Of a stretch of 64,000 nt of DNA, positions 33,712-43,414 are shown piece after piece. A model generated the notes under the pieces. The model did no database searches. It had not been told where the DNA came from and saw only the letters and a program-made list of their open reading frames with translations. The stretch is from Maea johnstoni. Taxonomy: Eukaryota > Annelida > Polychaeta > Spionida > Magelonidae. Position 1 is the stretch's first letter. The number at the start of each line of letters is the position of its first letter. The stretch lies in contig CAWWDR010001049.1 in the NCBI GenBank assembly GCA_963942565.1, positions 248,001 to 312,000 on the forward strand, in the 5' to 3' direction. The position numbers and the translations under genes were made by a program.

Positions 33712-34985
33712 GAACTCCCCGATCTCATTTCAAAGAGTTTCCCTCCGGAAGGAACCGAAGAAGTCTGAGTGATATCGGTTTCTCTTTTCACCCGACTGTT
33801 AACGACCTGATTCAATGGTCGGAGAAATCCTTTAGATTGATCATCTAGATAGACCTCAATGTTATCGTAGTCTTCAAAACGCAGAACAACCTGCATTCCG
33901 ACCAGTCCCACCGGTGCTTCGAATAATCTGCCGTTCAGTTTTACTGTCCTGTCGTTGTTAACCTTCCGGTTTTCCTTTTTTCGGAAATAACGGGGAAGAT
34001 TTTCCGGTGCCGACCGAAGTAGGGATGAACTTTCCAGGTAACGGCGGATGGGCTCCTGGCCGGTCGTTCCATGCTTCCGATTGTGGTAGATCTCAAGATA
34101 TTCATCAAACTTAGTATTCAAATGTGCCAAATCCAGCCCTGAGGGAAGTTCAGACAGGAACTGAGATCTGACTGTTCTGAAAAAACGCTCTATTTTCCCC
34201 TTCCCCTGCGGCTTGTATGGTCGGGCAAAGGTCAATCCGATTTCCAGAGCAGCACATCCTAATTGCAGACGGTGGGCCCGAAACGATGGGCCGTTATCTA
34301 CATAGAGTTTCCGGGGGAGTCCTCTCTTACGCAATGCGGCCCACAGGCAATCCAAATAGTTATCCAGATTTTCAGCAAAGTAAAACTGTCCGTGGGAAAT
34401 GAGGCGAGAGTGATCATCAATAAGAGCAAACAGATAGGTTTTTCTCAGTTTTCCTTCATGTAGGATTTGGGGACCATGCATACAGTCCGACTGCCATAAG
34501 TCATTTGCCATCTGCACCTCGAACTTCCGCATATCCACTTTCTTTTTTCCCGATTCAACTTTGTGCTTTTTCATCAGTCTGTAGACTGTGGCTGTCGAAA
34601 CCTCCTTTCCCAAAGGAATAAGACCTTCAGATCTGGCGATCTCGATAAGACGGGGAACAGATACTTTAGGTTTCTTTTTTCTCAGACAGACAAGAGCATC
34701 AATTGTCTCGTCATCAATACTTCGAATTCGTCCCTTGTCTCCCCGGTCTCCAGGGTATAGTGCTTCGATTTTTCTACCTCCCTGTTCATAACGGCGTAAC
34801 CAACTTAAGATAGTCGCTTTGCTGATGTAATTTCTGTTCGAATTGGGAATCTCCCAATCCCGACTGACTAGCTCTCTTAAGATCCGGGCTTTTTCTCCCC
34901 AATAATCACGCACATTACATTCGACAAGGGGGAAAATCACCCCGAACCTGAAAACGGCTACTTTCTCTTTTTGTTCCTGATTCAT
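33708..34985 (-). CDS. Mu/Tn7-type DDE transposase
   Basis: The ATG at 34985 (M-N-Q-E-Q-K-E-K) has AGGAGG 9 bases upstream and is preferred to the ATG at 35012, which overlaps the previous stop. The protein (about 425 residues) has a helix-turn-helix region (S-K-A-T-I-L-S-W-L-R-R-Y), the rve core with D in W-Q-S-D-C-M-H-G-P-Q, D in Y-V-D-N-G-P-S-F and E in G-K-G-K-I-E-R-F-F, and a carboxyl beta domain (V-G-L-V-G-M-Q-V-V-L). All catalytic residues are present. Confidence 0.88.
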   Translation of the reverse strand: MNQEQKEKVAVFRFGVIFPLVECNVRDYWGEKARILRELVSRDWEIPNSNRNYISKATILSWLRRYEQGGRKIEALYPGDRGDKGRIRSIDDETIDALVCLRKKKPKVSVPRLIEIARSEGLIPLGKEVSTATVYRLMKKHKVESGKKKVDMRKFEVQMANDLWQSDCMHGPQILHEGKLRKTYLFALIDDHSRLISHGQFYFAENLDNYLDCLWAALRKRGLPRKLYVDNGPSFRAHRLQLGCAALEIGLTFARPYKPQGKGKIERFFRTVRSQFLSELPSGLDLAHLNTKFDEYLEIYHNRKHGTTGQEPIRRYLESSSLLRSAPENLPRYFRKKENRKVNNDRTVKLNGRLFEAPVGLVGMQVVLRFEDYDNIEVYLDDQSKGFLRPLNQVVNSRVKRETDITQTSSVPSGGKLFEMRSGSS

Positions 34986-35008
34986 GATAAAACCTCCTGG
35001 CTTATTTC

Positions 35009-35557
35009 TCATTTGAAACTAAACCGGCTTGGTTTCACTGTCACCGCAAAAGGCAGGTAGGGAGGATCCTCTGTACATGGGATTTCATGATAATTTATCC
35101 TGAATGTCACATCTTTCTGACTCGATGGTATATCATAAGAGACCGTGAAGTTCCTCTGTCGCTTCTGTTGAAATCGATAGGCTTTGAACCAATACTGCTG
35201 ACATTGACGGGATACTGTTTTCAGGAAATTAGATCCATTTTTCTTCTCTTGAATTGAATTCTGGATAGTTGTCCATGAATACTGAAAACCGGGAGAGTAA
35301 TCAAATGGACGGAGTGTATGAACGGCATGACAATCGGGACAGCGATATCGTTTTATCCATAATCCGGTCACAATTTCATGGAAATATCGAAGGACATATC
35401 CGTGTCCCCATAGACCAATACTTCCACATTCTGGACATCTTTCCGGTTTTTCCCAAGGAAAATCTTTACCGAGGACTTGAAGTTTTTCCATACATAGCCG
35501 AATTATAAGTATCAGAGTTCCTCCTTCGGGAGGTTTTGGATTAAGGAGCTTGTACAT
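35009..35557 (-). CDS. DUF6431-like zinc-binding transposon protein
   Basis: This 182-residue protein has C-P-E-C-G-S and C-P-D-C-H-A-V-H-T-L-R-P, a zinc ribbon followed by the conserved H-T-L block, and an aromatic/basic carboxyl half. It leads the transposon operon and overlaps the transposase frame by 4 bp. The start may be at M23 (M-E-K-L-Q-V) rather than the first codon. It probably binds the element ends. The family function is not established. Confidence 0.65.
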   Translation of the reverse strand: MYKLLNPKPPEGGTLILIIRLCMEKLQVLGKDFPWEKPERCPECGSIGLWGHGYVLRYFHEIVTGLWIKRYRCPDCHAVHTLRPFDYSPGFQYSWTTIQNSIQEKKNGSNFLKTVSRQCQQYWFKAYRFQQKRQRNFTVSYDIPSSQKDVTFRINYHEIPCTEDPPYLPFAVTVKPSRFSFK

Positions 35558-35684
35558 TGGCGTGGACGAGGCTCCTTTTTTTATGTTCGGATGTGAGAGA
35601 AAATTGAATTAACTGAAATGGAAAAGTGTTTAACTCAGAGAGATGTTTTCAAGAGAGATTTGTTTAAAATAATGTGCGAGATTA

Positions 35685-35830
35685 CAATGGGAAGTCTGAA
35701 CTTTTGCTATGGCTTCTCTTCCATTTACTGCTTCTTCTATATCAATAATAGAATCTATGCTTTTGGATATAATGAAACGGAGAGCCTCTCTTTCCAGTTG
35801 CTCATCATCAGCTATTAATAATTTAAACAT
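35685..35830 (-). pseudogene. Response regulator (YesN type), receiver domain truncated
   Basis: The frame begins M-F-K-L-L-I-A-D-D-E-Q-L-E-R-E-A-L, with the acidic D-D-E cluster of a receiver domain, and continues to N-G-R-E-A-I-A-K-V-Q-T-S. After that the similarity ends and unrelated codons run to a stop at 35630. The phosphoacceptor aspartate, the rest of the receiver and the AraC-type output domain are missing. The start overlaps the kinase gene by 8 bp, the normal YesM-YesN arrangement. Loss coincides with the transposon on its left. Confidence 0.8.
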
Positions 35831-37298
35831 CTTCCTGCTCCGGTAAGGTTATGGATATTACGGTTCCAGAATTTATTGTGCTTTGTATTTCAAAGGTTTC
35901 CATTCCATTGAATTTGAGAGCCAGTCTTTTTCTCACATTATTAATTCCGATTCCTGTTGATTTTTGTGTCTTATCATAGTCTTTCATTTCTTCCAGATTG
36001 AATCCCACACCCGTATCTACTATTTTGACAAGAATACACTTATCCTTTCTGTCGACGGAGATCGTTATGTTGCCGCCCTCTTCTTTGGGTTCTATACCGT
36101 GCTTAACAGCATTTTCAACTAATGGCTGCAATGTGAAAATCGGAATGCGAATGTTGCTTACTTCAGGATTTTTCTCAATTGAAAAACTGATCCGATCACC
36201 GTATCTGGTTTTTTGTATAAACATATACTCTTCAAGAATTTTCAGCTCTTCGTCCAGTGTTACAGCTTTATCCTGATTGTTCAGGTTATAGCGGAAAACA
36301 CTGGAAAGGCACTCAATGAGTCTCACTGTTTTGGGGGCCTGCTCAAACATGGATGTTCTGGCAATGGTATTGAGTGTATTGAATAAAAAATGGGGATTTA
36401 TCTGTGATTGGAGGCTGAGAAATTGAGCTTCCTGGAGAGATTTACCCATATCAATTAATTTCACTTCATCTTCAAATAGCTGCTTTTCTATTTTTACCTT
36501 GTCTTTGAGACTCTCAACCATCTCATTGATATTTCTACTCATCTTATTAAAAGAATTTGTCAAAACCCCTATTTCATCATTAGATTGTGCTGATACGTTC
36601 TTAACCTTCAAGTCACCTTTCGCCATTTTTAAGGTATTGTTCGCTAAATCAATAATGGGCTTGGTCAAGGTAACCGAAAAGAAATTCCCGAAGAGCAGAC
36701 TGACCAGGCCGATTATAATAATTCCCAGAAAACTGATAAATTGAATTCGCGAAACAGCTTCCTTCTGGATTTCATGTAGTTTGGAACTCTCAGTTATTCT
36801 GATGTTAATCAATAAATCCAGGTAGTTTTCTATATAATTCTCAATTCTCCGCGCTTTTATCAATTGTTCTGTAAATATTTCCTGATTTTTGTCTGCTGTG
36901 CTAATGGAGTTTTTAGCACTTTCAATGTAAGCCAGTATTCCATACCTGATAGCTTCTATCTGAAAAAATGCTTCCTGAGATGTATTGGCATTATTTTTTA
37001 CTTGAATCCATGAAGACCAGATAGGTTCAATTGAATTTTCAAATATTTTAATATTTTCAGAACTATGACTTCTGATCACATTTTCAAATTTCTCATTGTT
37101 TACTTTTATCGATCCTGAAAGATTCTGGACAAGAGATGTTTTGATCAGGTCTTCCTCATAAATTTTCATATATCCAAAGGCATTATTGAGGATATAAAAA
37201 TAGAGTATTGTTACACTGAGAATCAGAATTGAAAAAAAGAGAAACAATTTTCTTTTTATAGACAGATCGTGCCATGGTTTTGGGAAAATACTGATCAT
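35823..37298 (-). CDS. YesM-type sensor histidine kinase
   Basis: The 491-residue membrane kinase has a first membrane helix (L-F-L-F-F-S-I-L-I-L-S-V-T-I-L-Y-F-Y), an extracellular sensor of about 150 residues, a second helix (F-I-S-F-L-G-I-I-I-I-G-L-V-S), a HAMP domain, a His_kinase region with S-Q-I-N-P-H-F-L-F-N-T-L-N and a HATPase_c domain (L-V-E-N-A-V-K-H-G; D-T-G-V-G-F; G-I-G-I-N-N-V). Such kinases sense sugars or sugar-binding proteins and phosphorylate a YesN regulator. Here that partner is truncated, so the kinase is probably an orphan. Confidence 0.92.
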   Translation of the reverse strand: MISIFPKPWHDLSIKRKLFLFFSILILSVTILYFYILNNAFGYMKIYEEDLIKTSLVQNLSGSIKVNNEKFENVIRSHSSENIKIFENSIEPIWSSWIQVKNNANTSQEAFFQIEAIRYGILAYIESAKNSISTADKNQEIFTEQLIKARRIENYIENYLDLLINIRITESSKLHEIQKEAVSRIQFISFLGIIIIGLVSLLFGNFFSVTLTKPIIDLANNTLKMAKGDLKVKNVSAQSNDEIGVLTNSFNKMSRNINEMVESLKDKVKIEKQLFEDEVKLIDMGKSLQEAQFLSLQSQINPHFLFNTLNTIARTSMFEQAPKTVRLIECLSSVFRYNLNNQDKAVTLDEELKILEEYMFIQKTRYGDRISFSIEKNPEVSNIRIPIFTLQPLVENAVKHGIEPKEEGGNITISVDRKDKCILVKIVDTGVGFNLEEMKDYDKTQKSTGIGINNVRKRLALKFNGMETFEIQSTINSGTVISITLPEQEDV

Positions 37299-37398
37299 AG
37301 TAGAATCTTATTATACCATCCGTTTTTAGATAAAATAATTCAACATTATAGTTCTTTAGAATGTAACCGCTTACACATTAGCTGTCAATTAAAGTCTT

Positions 37399-38229
37399 TT
37401 AACGATTTTTGTATTGTTTTTTAAATTCCGTAGGATTAATATGAATATATTTTTTAAATAATCTGCTGAAATAGAGTTCATCTGAAAACCCACAGCGGAA
37501 GGCAGTATCTTTTATTGTGTAATCCTGGAGGAGCATGTTTCTGCTGAGAGTTAATCTTGTTTTTAGAATAAATTGTTTAGGGGGGAGTCCGATTCTTTTT
37601 CTGAAAACGCGGCTCGAATAATCATTGCTATAGGGAGACAGTTCAAGAGCTTTTTCCAGAACATCTTTTTCAATCGAATGGGTTTGGATATAAGATAACA
37701 TCTGAAATATGAAATTATAATTTTCGTTGCTGTTTTTATTCTCCGAAAGGAAAGAATCATAGATGAATTCATTTAGAATCGTATTATATAGAGAATGCTG
37801 TTCCAATCCTTTTTGCTCATTTTTTACAAGTTTTTTATATCTGCTTAAAAGGATAGTTATGAATTTCCAGTCGCTAAATTCAAGAAAATTTGAATAGTCA
37901 ATTAACGTAAAAAAATCCAGTTCACCAAAAACTTTCAAATCAAAATGCTGAGCAACAGCTGTAAAATATTCATCTCCAAGATGTTCCGCAAAAATGGGCA
38001 CTCCCGGGACGGCCAGGAATACTTTGCCCTTTTCTAAAATAAATGACTGTTCTCTTTGTGAGAATTGTGCTTTTCCCCCGGTGCAGATAAACAAATTAAA
38101 ATCTTTATAAATATCACCTTTAATAGACCAGTAATCTGAATGTTGCTTCTGAAAAAAAGGATCCTGATTCAATGTCATTTTAAGGCTTTCAGGTGGTAGA
38201 GATTCCAAAAATCCGACGTTTTTGTCCAT
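37399..38229 (-). CDS. AraC-family transcriptional regulator
   Basis: The ATG at 38229 (M-D-K-N-V-G-F-L) has GGAG 6 bases upstream and is preferred to the ATG at 38259. The 276-residue protein has a cupin-like sensing half and a carboxyl AraC double HTH (D-T-A-F-R-C-G-F-S-D-E-L-Y-F-S-R-L-F-K-K, then P-T-E-F-K-K). It diverges from the oxidoreductase operon, 79 bp away, and is the likely regulator. ATGTTAACAT, a 10-bp palindrome at 38250-38259, lies in the shared upstream region. Confidence 0.88.
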   Translation of the reverse strand: MDKNVGFLESLPPESLKMTLNQDPFFQKQHSDYWSIKGDIYKDFNLFICTGGKAQFSQREQSFILEKGKVFLAVPGVPIFAEHLGDEYFTAVAQHFDLKVFGELDFFTLIDYSNFLEFSDWKFITILLSRYKKLVKNEQKGLEQHSLYNTILNEFIYDSFLSENKNSNENYNFIFQMLSYIQTHSIEKDVLEKALELSPYSNDYSSRVFRKRIGLPPKQFILKTRLTLSRNMLLQDYTIKDTAFRCGFSDELYFSRLFKKYIHINPTEFKKQYKNR

Positions 38230-38249
38230 GTTATTCTCCATTTTTGACA

Positions 38250-38280
38250 ATGTTAACATGGATTTTTCTGTATTAACATA
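38250..38280. promoter_or_regulatory. Palindromic candidate operator between divergent genes
   Basis: The perfect palindrome ATGTTAACAT (38250-38259) and a related TATTAACATA (38271-38280) lie 21 bp apart in the AraC-regulator/oxidoreductase divergent region, with TTGACA at 38244-38249 just upstream. Spacing of two helical turns suits an AraC-type regulator. This is inferred only. Confidence 0.35.
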
Positions 38281-38308
38281 TCTTATTCATTACATTCAGG
38301 AGTTCAAG

Positions 38309-39290
38309 TTGGTCAATTATGCCGTAATTGGTTGCGGAGTGATCGGTAAAGTTCACTGTACTGCGATTAATGCTGATTCTCAAAGCAATCTGCTCTATGT
38401 GTGCGATTCTATATCCGCCAGAGCTGAAAATTTAGCTGAAATATATAACTGCGATGCAGTTTTCGATTATATGGATATATTAGAAAATCCATCAATCGAT
38501 GTGATTGCCATTTGTCTTCCTCATTCGGAACATATTTGGTTATTTGAAGAAGCAATTAGAAGTGGAAAACATGTACTTTGTGAAAAACCTTTAGCGACTA
38601 CTCCCGATGATATCCTCAAAATGGTTGAACTGGCAGAAAAAACCGATTTTAAAACTACAGTAGCTTTTCAGCACAGACATTCACCTCTGATTCAATCATT
38701 GCAATCTTATGTAAAAGAGGGCGTTTTCGGTCAGATACTGGGCGGCGAAATAAACTTCGGCTGCAACAGAACTATGGAATATTATAATTCAGAGGTCTGG
38801 AGAGGTAAGTGGAGGACCGAAGGTGGAGGAACTCTAATCAATCAGGCTATTCACACTATTGATCTGGCCAATGTTTTTCTCGGGGAGCCGGAATCTCTAA
38901 CAGGGGAAGTCGAGAATCGATTACATAGTGAAATCGAAGTTGAAGACTATGCAATCGGACAAATATTTTATGAAAAAAATAATTGATCTGCATTTAGAAT
39001 CACTTGAAGTTTTTAATCAATTATCAGCTATGGAAAAAATGATGAAAGAGGACAGTTCAAGACCAGGTAAGGCATGCTATGGCAATCTTCACAATCTGGT
39101 GATCTCAGATTTCACCGAATCAATTTCTAATAATAAAAAACCTTATCTATCTTTGAAGGAAGCTTCCAAAGCAAATGAAGTCGTTCTGGGGTTTTATCAA
39201 TCTACATCAACCGGGGAGACAGTAAATTTCCCTATGAAAGAATATAAGCAACCTAATCTTAATGAAAGCAAAGCAGTGAGGAGTATTTAG
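38309..39290 (+). pseudogene. Gfo/Idh/MocA-family oxidoreductase, one frameshift
   Basis: A TTG start at 38309 follows AGGAG by 7 bases, and the protein then begins Y-A-V-I-G-C-G-V-I-G, a Rossmann nucleotide-binding motif. The catalytic C-E-K-P-L-A and the N-Q-A-I-H-T-I-D block are present. The frame ends at 38986 just after an A7 run (38971-38977). In the plus-one frame to 39290 the carboxyl domain continues (L-E-S-L-E-V-F; D-F-T-E-S-I-S-N-N-K-K-P). Removing one A would join them into about 326 residues, normal for the family. It is either a real pseudogene or a homopolymer error. Confidence 0.75.
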
Positions 39291-40472
39291 ATGAACTTGG
39301 ATAAATGCGCAGGGTTGGTAGTAATCGGCCTGGGAAATATGGGTTCCAGGCATGTTGAGAGTATAGAAAAAACAGAAAACACTAAACTTGTCGCCGTCTG
39401 CGATAGGGACAGAGAAAAAGCAGACAAATTTGGTAGGGATTACAACGTCAAAGTGTTTTACAGCCACAAAGAACTTCTGGACTGGGGTGAGTTTGATGGA
39501 ATCATAATTGCGACTCCTCATTACGATCATACGGTTATCGCCATAGATGCATTTGAAAAGGGATTCAATGTCCTGACTGAGAAACCAGTAGGCGTCCATT
39601 CCAATGATATCAAAAAAATGATTTCAGCATTTGATAAGGCAAAGGAGAAAAATCCCAATATTCTTTTTGCTGCCATGTTTCAGCAACGGACGCTCGGTCA
39701 CTGGAAAAAGATAAAGGATTTGATCGATTCTGGAGAATTGGGAAAACTTGTCCGTACCACATGGATCATAACCGACTGGTTTCGCACGCAGCATTATTAT
39801 GATCACGGTGACTGGAGAGCAACCTGGAAGGGCGAAGGAGGGGGCGTTCTGCTGAATCAGTGTCCCCATCAGCTCGATCTCTATCAATGGATCGTCGGTA
39901 TGCCCGATAAAGTGACGGGATTTGCAGCAATAGGAAAATATCATGATATAGAAGTGGAAGATGAGGTTACGGGATTCTTCCAATATGACAGCGGAATGGT
40001 CGGCCATTTTGTAACGTCCACTGGAGAGTCTCCCGGCACGAACAGATTGGAAATCGTAGGTGAAATGGGAAAGCTGATCTATGAAAATAATAAATTGACC
40101 TTTTTCAGAAATAGAAAATCCATGTTGAAACATCTGAACGAGGCAACAGCAGGATTTAGCAAGTGTGAGAATTGGGAAATCGATATTCCATTCAGTTCAA
40201 CGGACGATTCGTCTCATAGAGTTGTAATAGAGAATTATGCCGATGCCATCTTGAATGGTAAGAAACTGATTGCCCCCGCTCCCGAAGGGATTCATTCAGT
40301 TTCTCTTGGCAATGCCATTATGCTTTCCCAGTTCGAGAGCAAAACCATTGATATGCCTATTGACGGAGATCTTTTTGAAAAGAGACTTATGGATTTAATC
40401 AGTTCTTCGACATTCAGGAAAAAGAACGTAGAAATGACAACAGAACCTGCTGACATGTCAGCATCATACTAA
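39291..40472 (+). CDS. Gfo/Idh/MocA-family oxidoreductase
   Basis: The 393-residue NAD(P)-dependent dehydrogenase has a Rossmann motif V-I-G-L-G-N-M-G, T-E-K-P-V-G (catalytic lysine) and N-Q-C-P-H-Q-L-D-L, with the carboxyl alpha/beta domain of this family. The start abuts the stop of the previous reading frame. Family members oxidise sugars, inositols or sugar derivatives; the substrate cannot be told here. The isomerases downstream suggest a route for an inositol- or keto-sugar-type substrate. Confidence 0.9.
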   Translation: MNLDKCAGLVVIGLGNMGSRHVESIEKTENTKLVAVCDRDREKADKFGRDYNVKVFYSHKELLDWGEFDGIIIATPHYDHTVIAIDAFEKGFNVLTEKPVGVHSNDIKKMISAFDKAKEKNPNILFAAMFQQRTLGHWKKIKDLIDSGELGKLVRTTWIITDWFRTQHYYDHGDWRATWKGEGGGVLLNQCPHQLDLYQWIVGMPDKVTGFAAIGKYHDIEVEDEVTGFFQYDSGMVGHFVTSTGESPGTNRLEIVGEMGKLIYENNKLTFFRNRKSMLKHLNEATAGFSKCENWEIDIPFSSTDDSSHRVVIENYADAILNGKKLIAPAPEGIHSVSLGNAIMLSQFESKTIDMPIDGDLFEKRLMDLISSSTFRKKNVEMTTEPADMSASY

Positions 40473-40483
40473 AGGAAGGAAAT

Positions 40484-41272
40484 ATGAAGGCACCTGATAC
40501 AAAAATCGGAGTAACACTATATAATTTACGGGATTACTGCAAAACTGAAAAAGACCTCGATGACACTCTTGGAAAAGTAAAAGAGATCGGATACGAGGCC
40601 GTGCAGATCTCGGGAGTCGGTCCCATCGACCCTGAAAAAATCAAAGCGCTTTTAGATAAGCACGGGCTGTTTTGCTGTGCCACACACGAAAATCTGAATG
40701 CTTATGAAAATGATTTTGATAATATCGTTAAAAAATTAAAAACACTGGAATGCAATTTTACAGCTCTGGGATCTCCGGGAAACGGATTCTGGTCTCGTGA
40801 AGGGGTAAGCGACTTTGCTTCCAGAATGGAAATCATAGGAAACAAATTCAAAGCTCATGGAATTACATTCGGTTTTCACAATCACCATCGCGAATTCGCA
40901 GAATTCTCGGATAAAACTTTTATAGATGAGCTCTATGACAATACAACAGCCAATGTTTTTGCTGAACTTGATGTGCACTGGATACAGAGGGGAGGAGCCG
41001 ATCCTATAGAATGGATACGAAAAATGGATGGGCGAACATCTGTACTCCATTTTAAAGACTTTGCAATGAAGTTCGGTGAGGATCAGGAACTAGAACCCGA
41101 ATTCGCGGAAATAGGTGAGGGTAATCTCAATTGGAAAGGAATTGTAAAAGCCTGTGAAGATACTAATGTCAGATGGTATGTTGTCGAACAGGACAGGACC
41201 CGCGGGAATCGCGATATGTTCGAATCAATAAAAATCTCCTTTGATAACATGAAAGCCATGGGAATCAGATAG
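40484..41272 (+). CDS. Sugar phosphate isomerase/epimerase (TIM barrel)
   Basis: The 262-residue AP-endonuclease-2/xylose-isomerase-like barrel has the conserved metal-binding pattern: F-H-N-H (H), E-L-D-V-H-W (D, H), L-H-F-K-D and the final E-Q-D. Such enzymes use a divalent metal to isomerise or epimerise sugars, for example 2-keto-inositol dehydration. The gene lies 11 bp after the oxidoreductase and is in the same operon. It is complete. Confidence 0.88.
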   Translation: MKAPDTKIGVTLYNLRDYCKTEKDLDDTLGKVKEIGYEAVQISGVGPIDPEKIKALLDKHGLFCCATHENLNAYENDFDNIVKKLKTLECNFTALGSPGNGFWSREGVSDFASRMEIIGNKFKAHGITFGFHNHHREFAEFSDKTFIDELYDNTTANVFAELDVHWIQRGGADPIEWIRKMDGRTSVLHFKDFAMKFGEDQELEPEFAEIGEGNLNWKGIVKACEDTNVRWYVVEQDRTRGNRDMFESIKISFDNMKAMGIR

Positions 41273-41281
41273 GAGAACTAT

Positions 41282-41878
41282 ATGTATTATACGGGATTTG
41301 CCGATGAGGCATCAAAAGATTTTGCGACACAGATTAAAGTAACAAAAGAATTGGGATGGAAGAATATTGAATCCCGTGCCATAGGCTCAAAGAATCTATC
41401 TACACTTACTGAGAAGGAATTTGAAAATGTATCTGAACAGTTGGAGAGTAGCGGAGTTAGAATAAACTGTTACGGATCATCTATCGCCAATTGGGGCAAA
41501 GACCCCCGGAGCCAGGAAGACTTTGAAGAGAGTATAAGGGAGCTTGAAAAAGTAATCCCCAGAATGAAAGCTCTCGGCATCCCCATGCTGCGAGCTATGA
41601 GTTTTGCAGTCGTAAAAGATTCTGATCCCGATAGTAAAGATATTAGTAAGCAAGTTTTTTCCAAATTGAAATATCTGGTGAAGGTTTGTGAGAATGAAGG
41701 GATAATGTACCTTCATGAAAATTGTATGAATTATGGAGGTATGTCCTCAGACCATACCCTAAGGCTTATAGAAGAACTAGATTCTCCCAATTTCAAATTG
41801 GTATTTGATACAGGAAACCCCGTAATGACATACGATAGACGGGGCCACCGATCTAAGCACAGCATCTGCGGATCCTAA
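41282..41878 (+). pseudogene. Sugar phosphate isomerase/epimerase, C-terminus lost
   Basis: A second TIM-barrel isomerase starts 9 bp after the first. Family sequence runs to [11 protein letters not shown] (about residue 183) and ends abruptly near 41835, where the frame continues into the reverse complement of the neighbouring chemotaxis gene (R-R-G-H-R-S). About 80-100 residues with the last metal ligands are missing. The junction marks a deletion that joined the sugar operon to the chemotaxis gene. Confidence 0.8.
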
Positions 41879-43345
41879 AACATCATTAATATCAGAATAA
41901 ACCACCTGTTGATTCCCCTGGACATCATTCACGCTGTTGCTGACATTGAGTGTCAGATTATTCAAATTCGTCGATGCTTCGAGAACTTCTCTACTGCCGA
42001 TTGATAGTTCATTCGTGTTGGATGATATCTCGTCCATAGCCTGGGATACTTCTTCTATTTGTACATGCATCTCTTTAAAAGCTTTGCCAGATTCGTTTAT
42101 CTCAATCCCGGCAGATTCGATCGCCTCTACTAATGAACTGAGAGTTACAGCGATTTCTCCGGCATTTTGAGAACTGGATTCGGCCAGCTTTCGAATCTCT
42201 TCTGCTACAACGGCAAAACCTTTGCCCGCATCTCCCGCATGGGCTGACTCGATAGCAGCATTCATTGACAGGAGATTTGTCTGTGATGCAATGCTGTCGA
42301 TGATAGAGGTTATCTCTTTTATACTATCTAAATGCTTAATAACGGAGTCAAAAGACTCGATTGTATTCTCCAGCGTATCTTCACCTTTAGTTGAAATGGT
42401 CATCAATGCTGAAACCGTTTCTTTTTTCCTATCGATAACATTGGAGACATTGACTATAGATGCTGTCATTTCGTCAATGGAGGCGCTGGATTCTGTTACG
42501 TTTGAAGACTGGTCATCGGATAGATTTTTTAGATTATCCACACTGTCGTTTATGCTGTTCAGTGCTTCAGCGCTGCTGTTGAAACTCTGCTGTAGAATTG
42601 TGATCTGATCAGTAACTCCTTCCAGGCTGTTTTTTATTGAAGAGCTAGCTTGTATAGCCTTTTCAGCAAGTACTGAAACATCGTGGCTTTTGTCCAGTTG
42701 TTTGGCTGATGAGAGGATAATATCCTGTCTTTTAATCTCTTCAATTTTAGCCAGGCGAAGTTTTTCATTTAAATCCTTAAAGACAGTGTCTTCGATGGAT
42801 TTCAGTAGGTAATAACAAAAAATGGCAACGATGAATAATAAAGTCGGTGTGACCAGCTGGGAGATTAAAGGCATTATATCGGTTAAAATGTGACCGGTAA
42901 AATAAGCAATCATTGAACTGCTTATGAATACAAATAGAGAAGCCAGACTGAAAAACAGTGTCTGCTTTTTGCTGTTTGTGAAAAGAGCAGTAACAATTAA
43001 TAGACCGTTTAAAGTCAGGGCATTTGCCGGGATTACCTGGTTGGTAATAAAGCTCTGGGAAATGAATATAGCTGCAAGCCCGAGAAATATCCCCGATAGA
43101 AAAATTGTAGTAGCTCTATTGTAATTATGTCGAAATAAATAAAGATATGCAGTAATTGATGTTAGAATGATTAAGAGGTCCAGAAGCACTCGTATTATCG
43201 ATTCCTGAGCAATAATATTTACTAAAGTAATGGGCATGATCATAATTGCCACGACAAGTGATATCATTGCCAGAATAGGTGCTTTTACTCTGGTTTTATA
43301 TTCATCTTCTGAATATATGGACTTAATTTTCTTGAAAGGATTCAT
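41777..43345 (-). CDS. Methyl-accepting chemotaxis protein, C-terminal tail altered
   Basis: The 522-residue receptor has six hydrophobic segments in the first 195 residues (no HAMP evident) and a cytoplasmic MA domain with the hairpin [20 protein letters not shown] and R-K-L-A-E. It signals to CheA/CheW. From about residue 500 the tail ([10 protein letters not shown]) is read from antisense isomerase sequence, because the deletion joined two convergent genes. The signalling core is complete. A second MCP is at 59689-61551. Confidence 0.85.
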   Translation of the reverse strand: MNPFKKIKSIYSEDEYKTRVKAPILAMISLVVAIMIMPITLVNIIAQESIIRVLLDLLIILTSITAYLYLFRHNYNRATTIFLSGIFLGLAAIFISQSFITNQVIPANALTLNGLLIVTALFTNSKKQTLFFSLASLFVFISSSMIAYFTGHILTDIMPLISQLVTPTLLFIVAIFCYYLLKSIEDTVFKDLNEKLRLAKIEEIKRQDIILSSAKQLDKSHDVSVLAEKAIQASSSIKNSLEGVTDQITILQQSFNSSAEALNSINDSVDNLKNLSDDQSSNVTESSASIDEMTASIVNVSNVIDRKKETVSALMTISTKGEDTLENTIESFDSVIKHLDSIKEITSIIDSIASQTNLLSMNAAIESAHAGDAGKGFAVVAEEIRKLAESSSQNAGEIAVTLSSLVEAIESAGIEINESGKAFKEMHVQIEEVSQAMDEISSNTNELSIGSREVLEASTNLNNLTLNVSNSVNDVQGNQQVVYSDINDVLGSADAVLRSVAPSIVCHYGVSCIKYQFEIGRI

Positions 43346-43414
43346 TTATTTGACACTTCCTGTCTTTCTGTTTATTTTTCTACTATTAATACATTTATCG
43401 GAGGCTATTCCAAA

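Larger units (their letters stand above)
32866..35600 (-). mobile_element. Three-gene transposon: DUF6431 / DDE transposase / ExeA-type ATPase (intact)
   Basis: Three minus-strand genes overlap by 4 bp at each junction (35009-35012 and 33708-33711), giving a tight operon. The set of zinc protein, Mu/Tn7-like DDE transposase and AAA ATPase target selector matches the organisation of the broken element at 27.4-29.3 kb. All three frames are whole. Terminal repeats were not resolved; short TTTCAG-containing sequences near 32848 and 35613 (opposite strand) are candidates. The right end lies beside the truncated response regulator. Confidence 0.65.
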
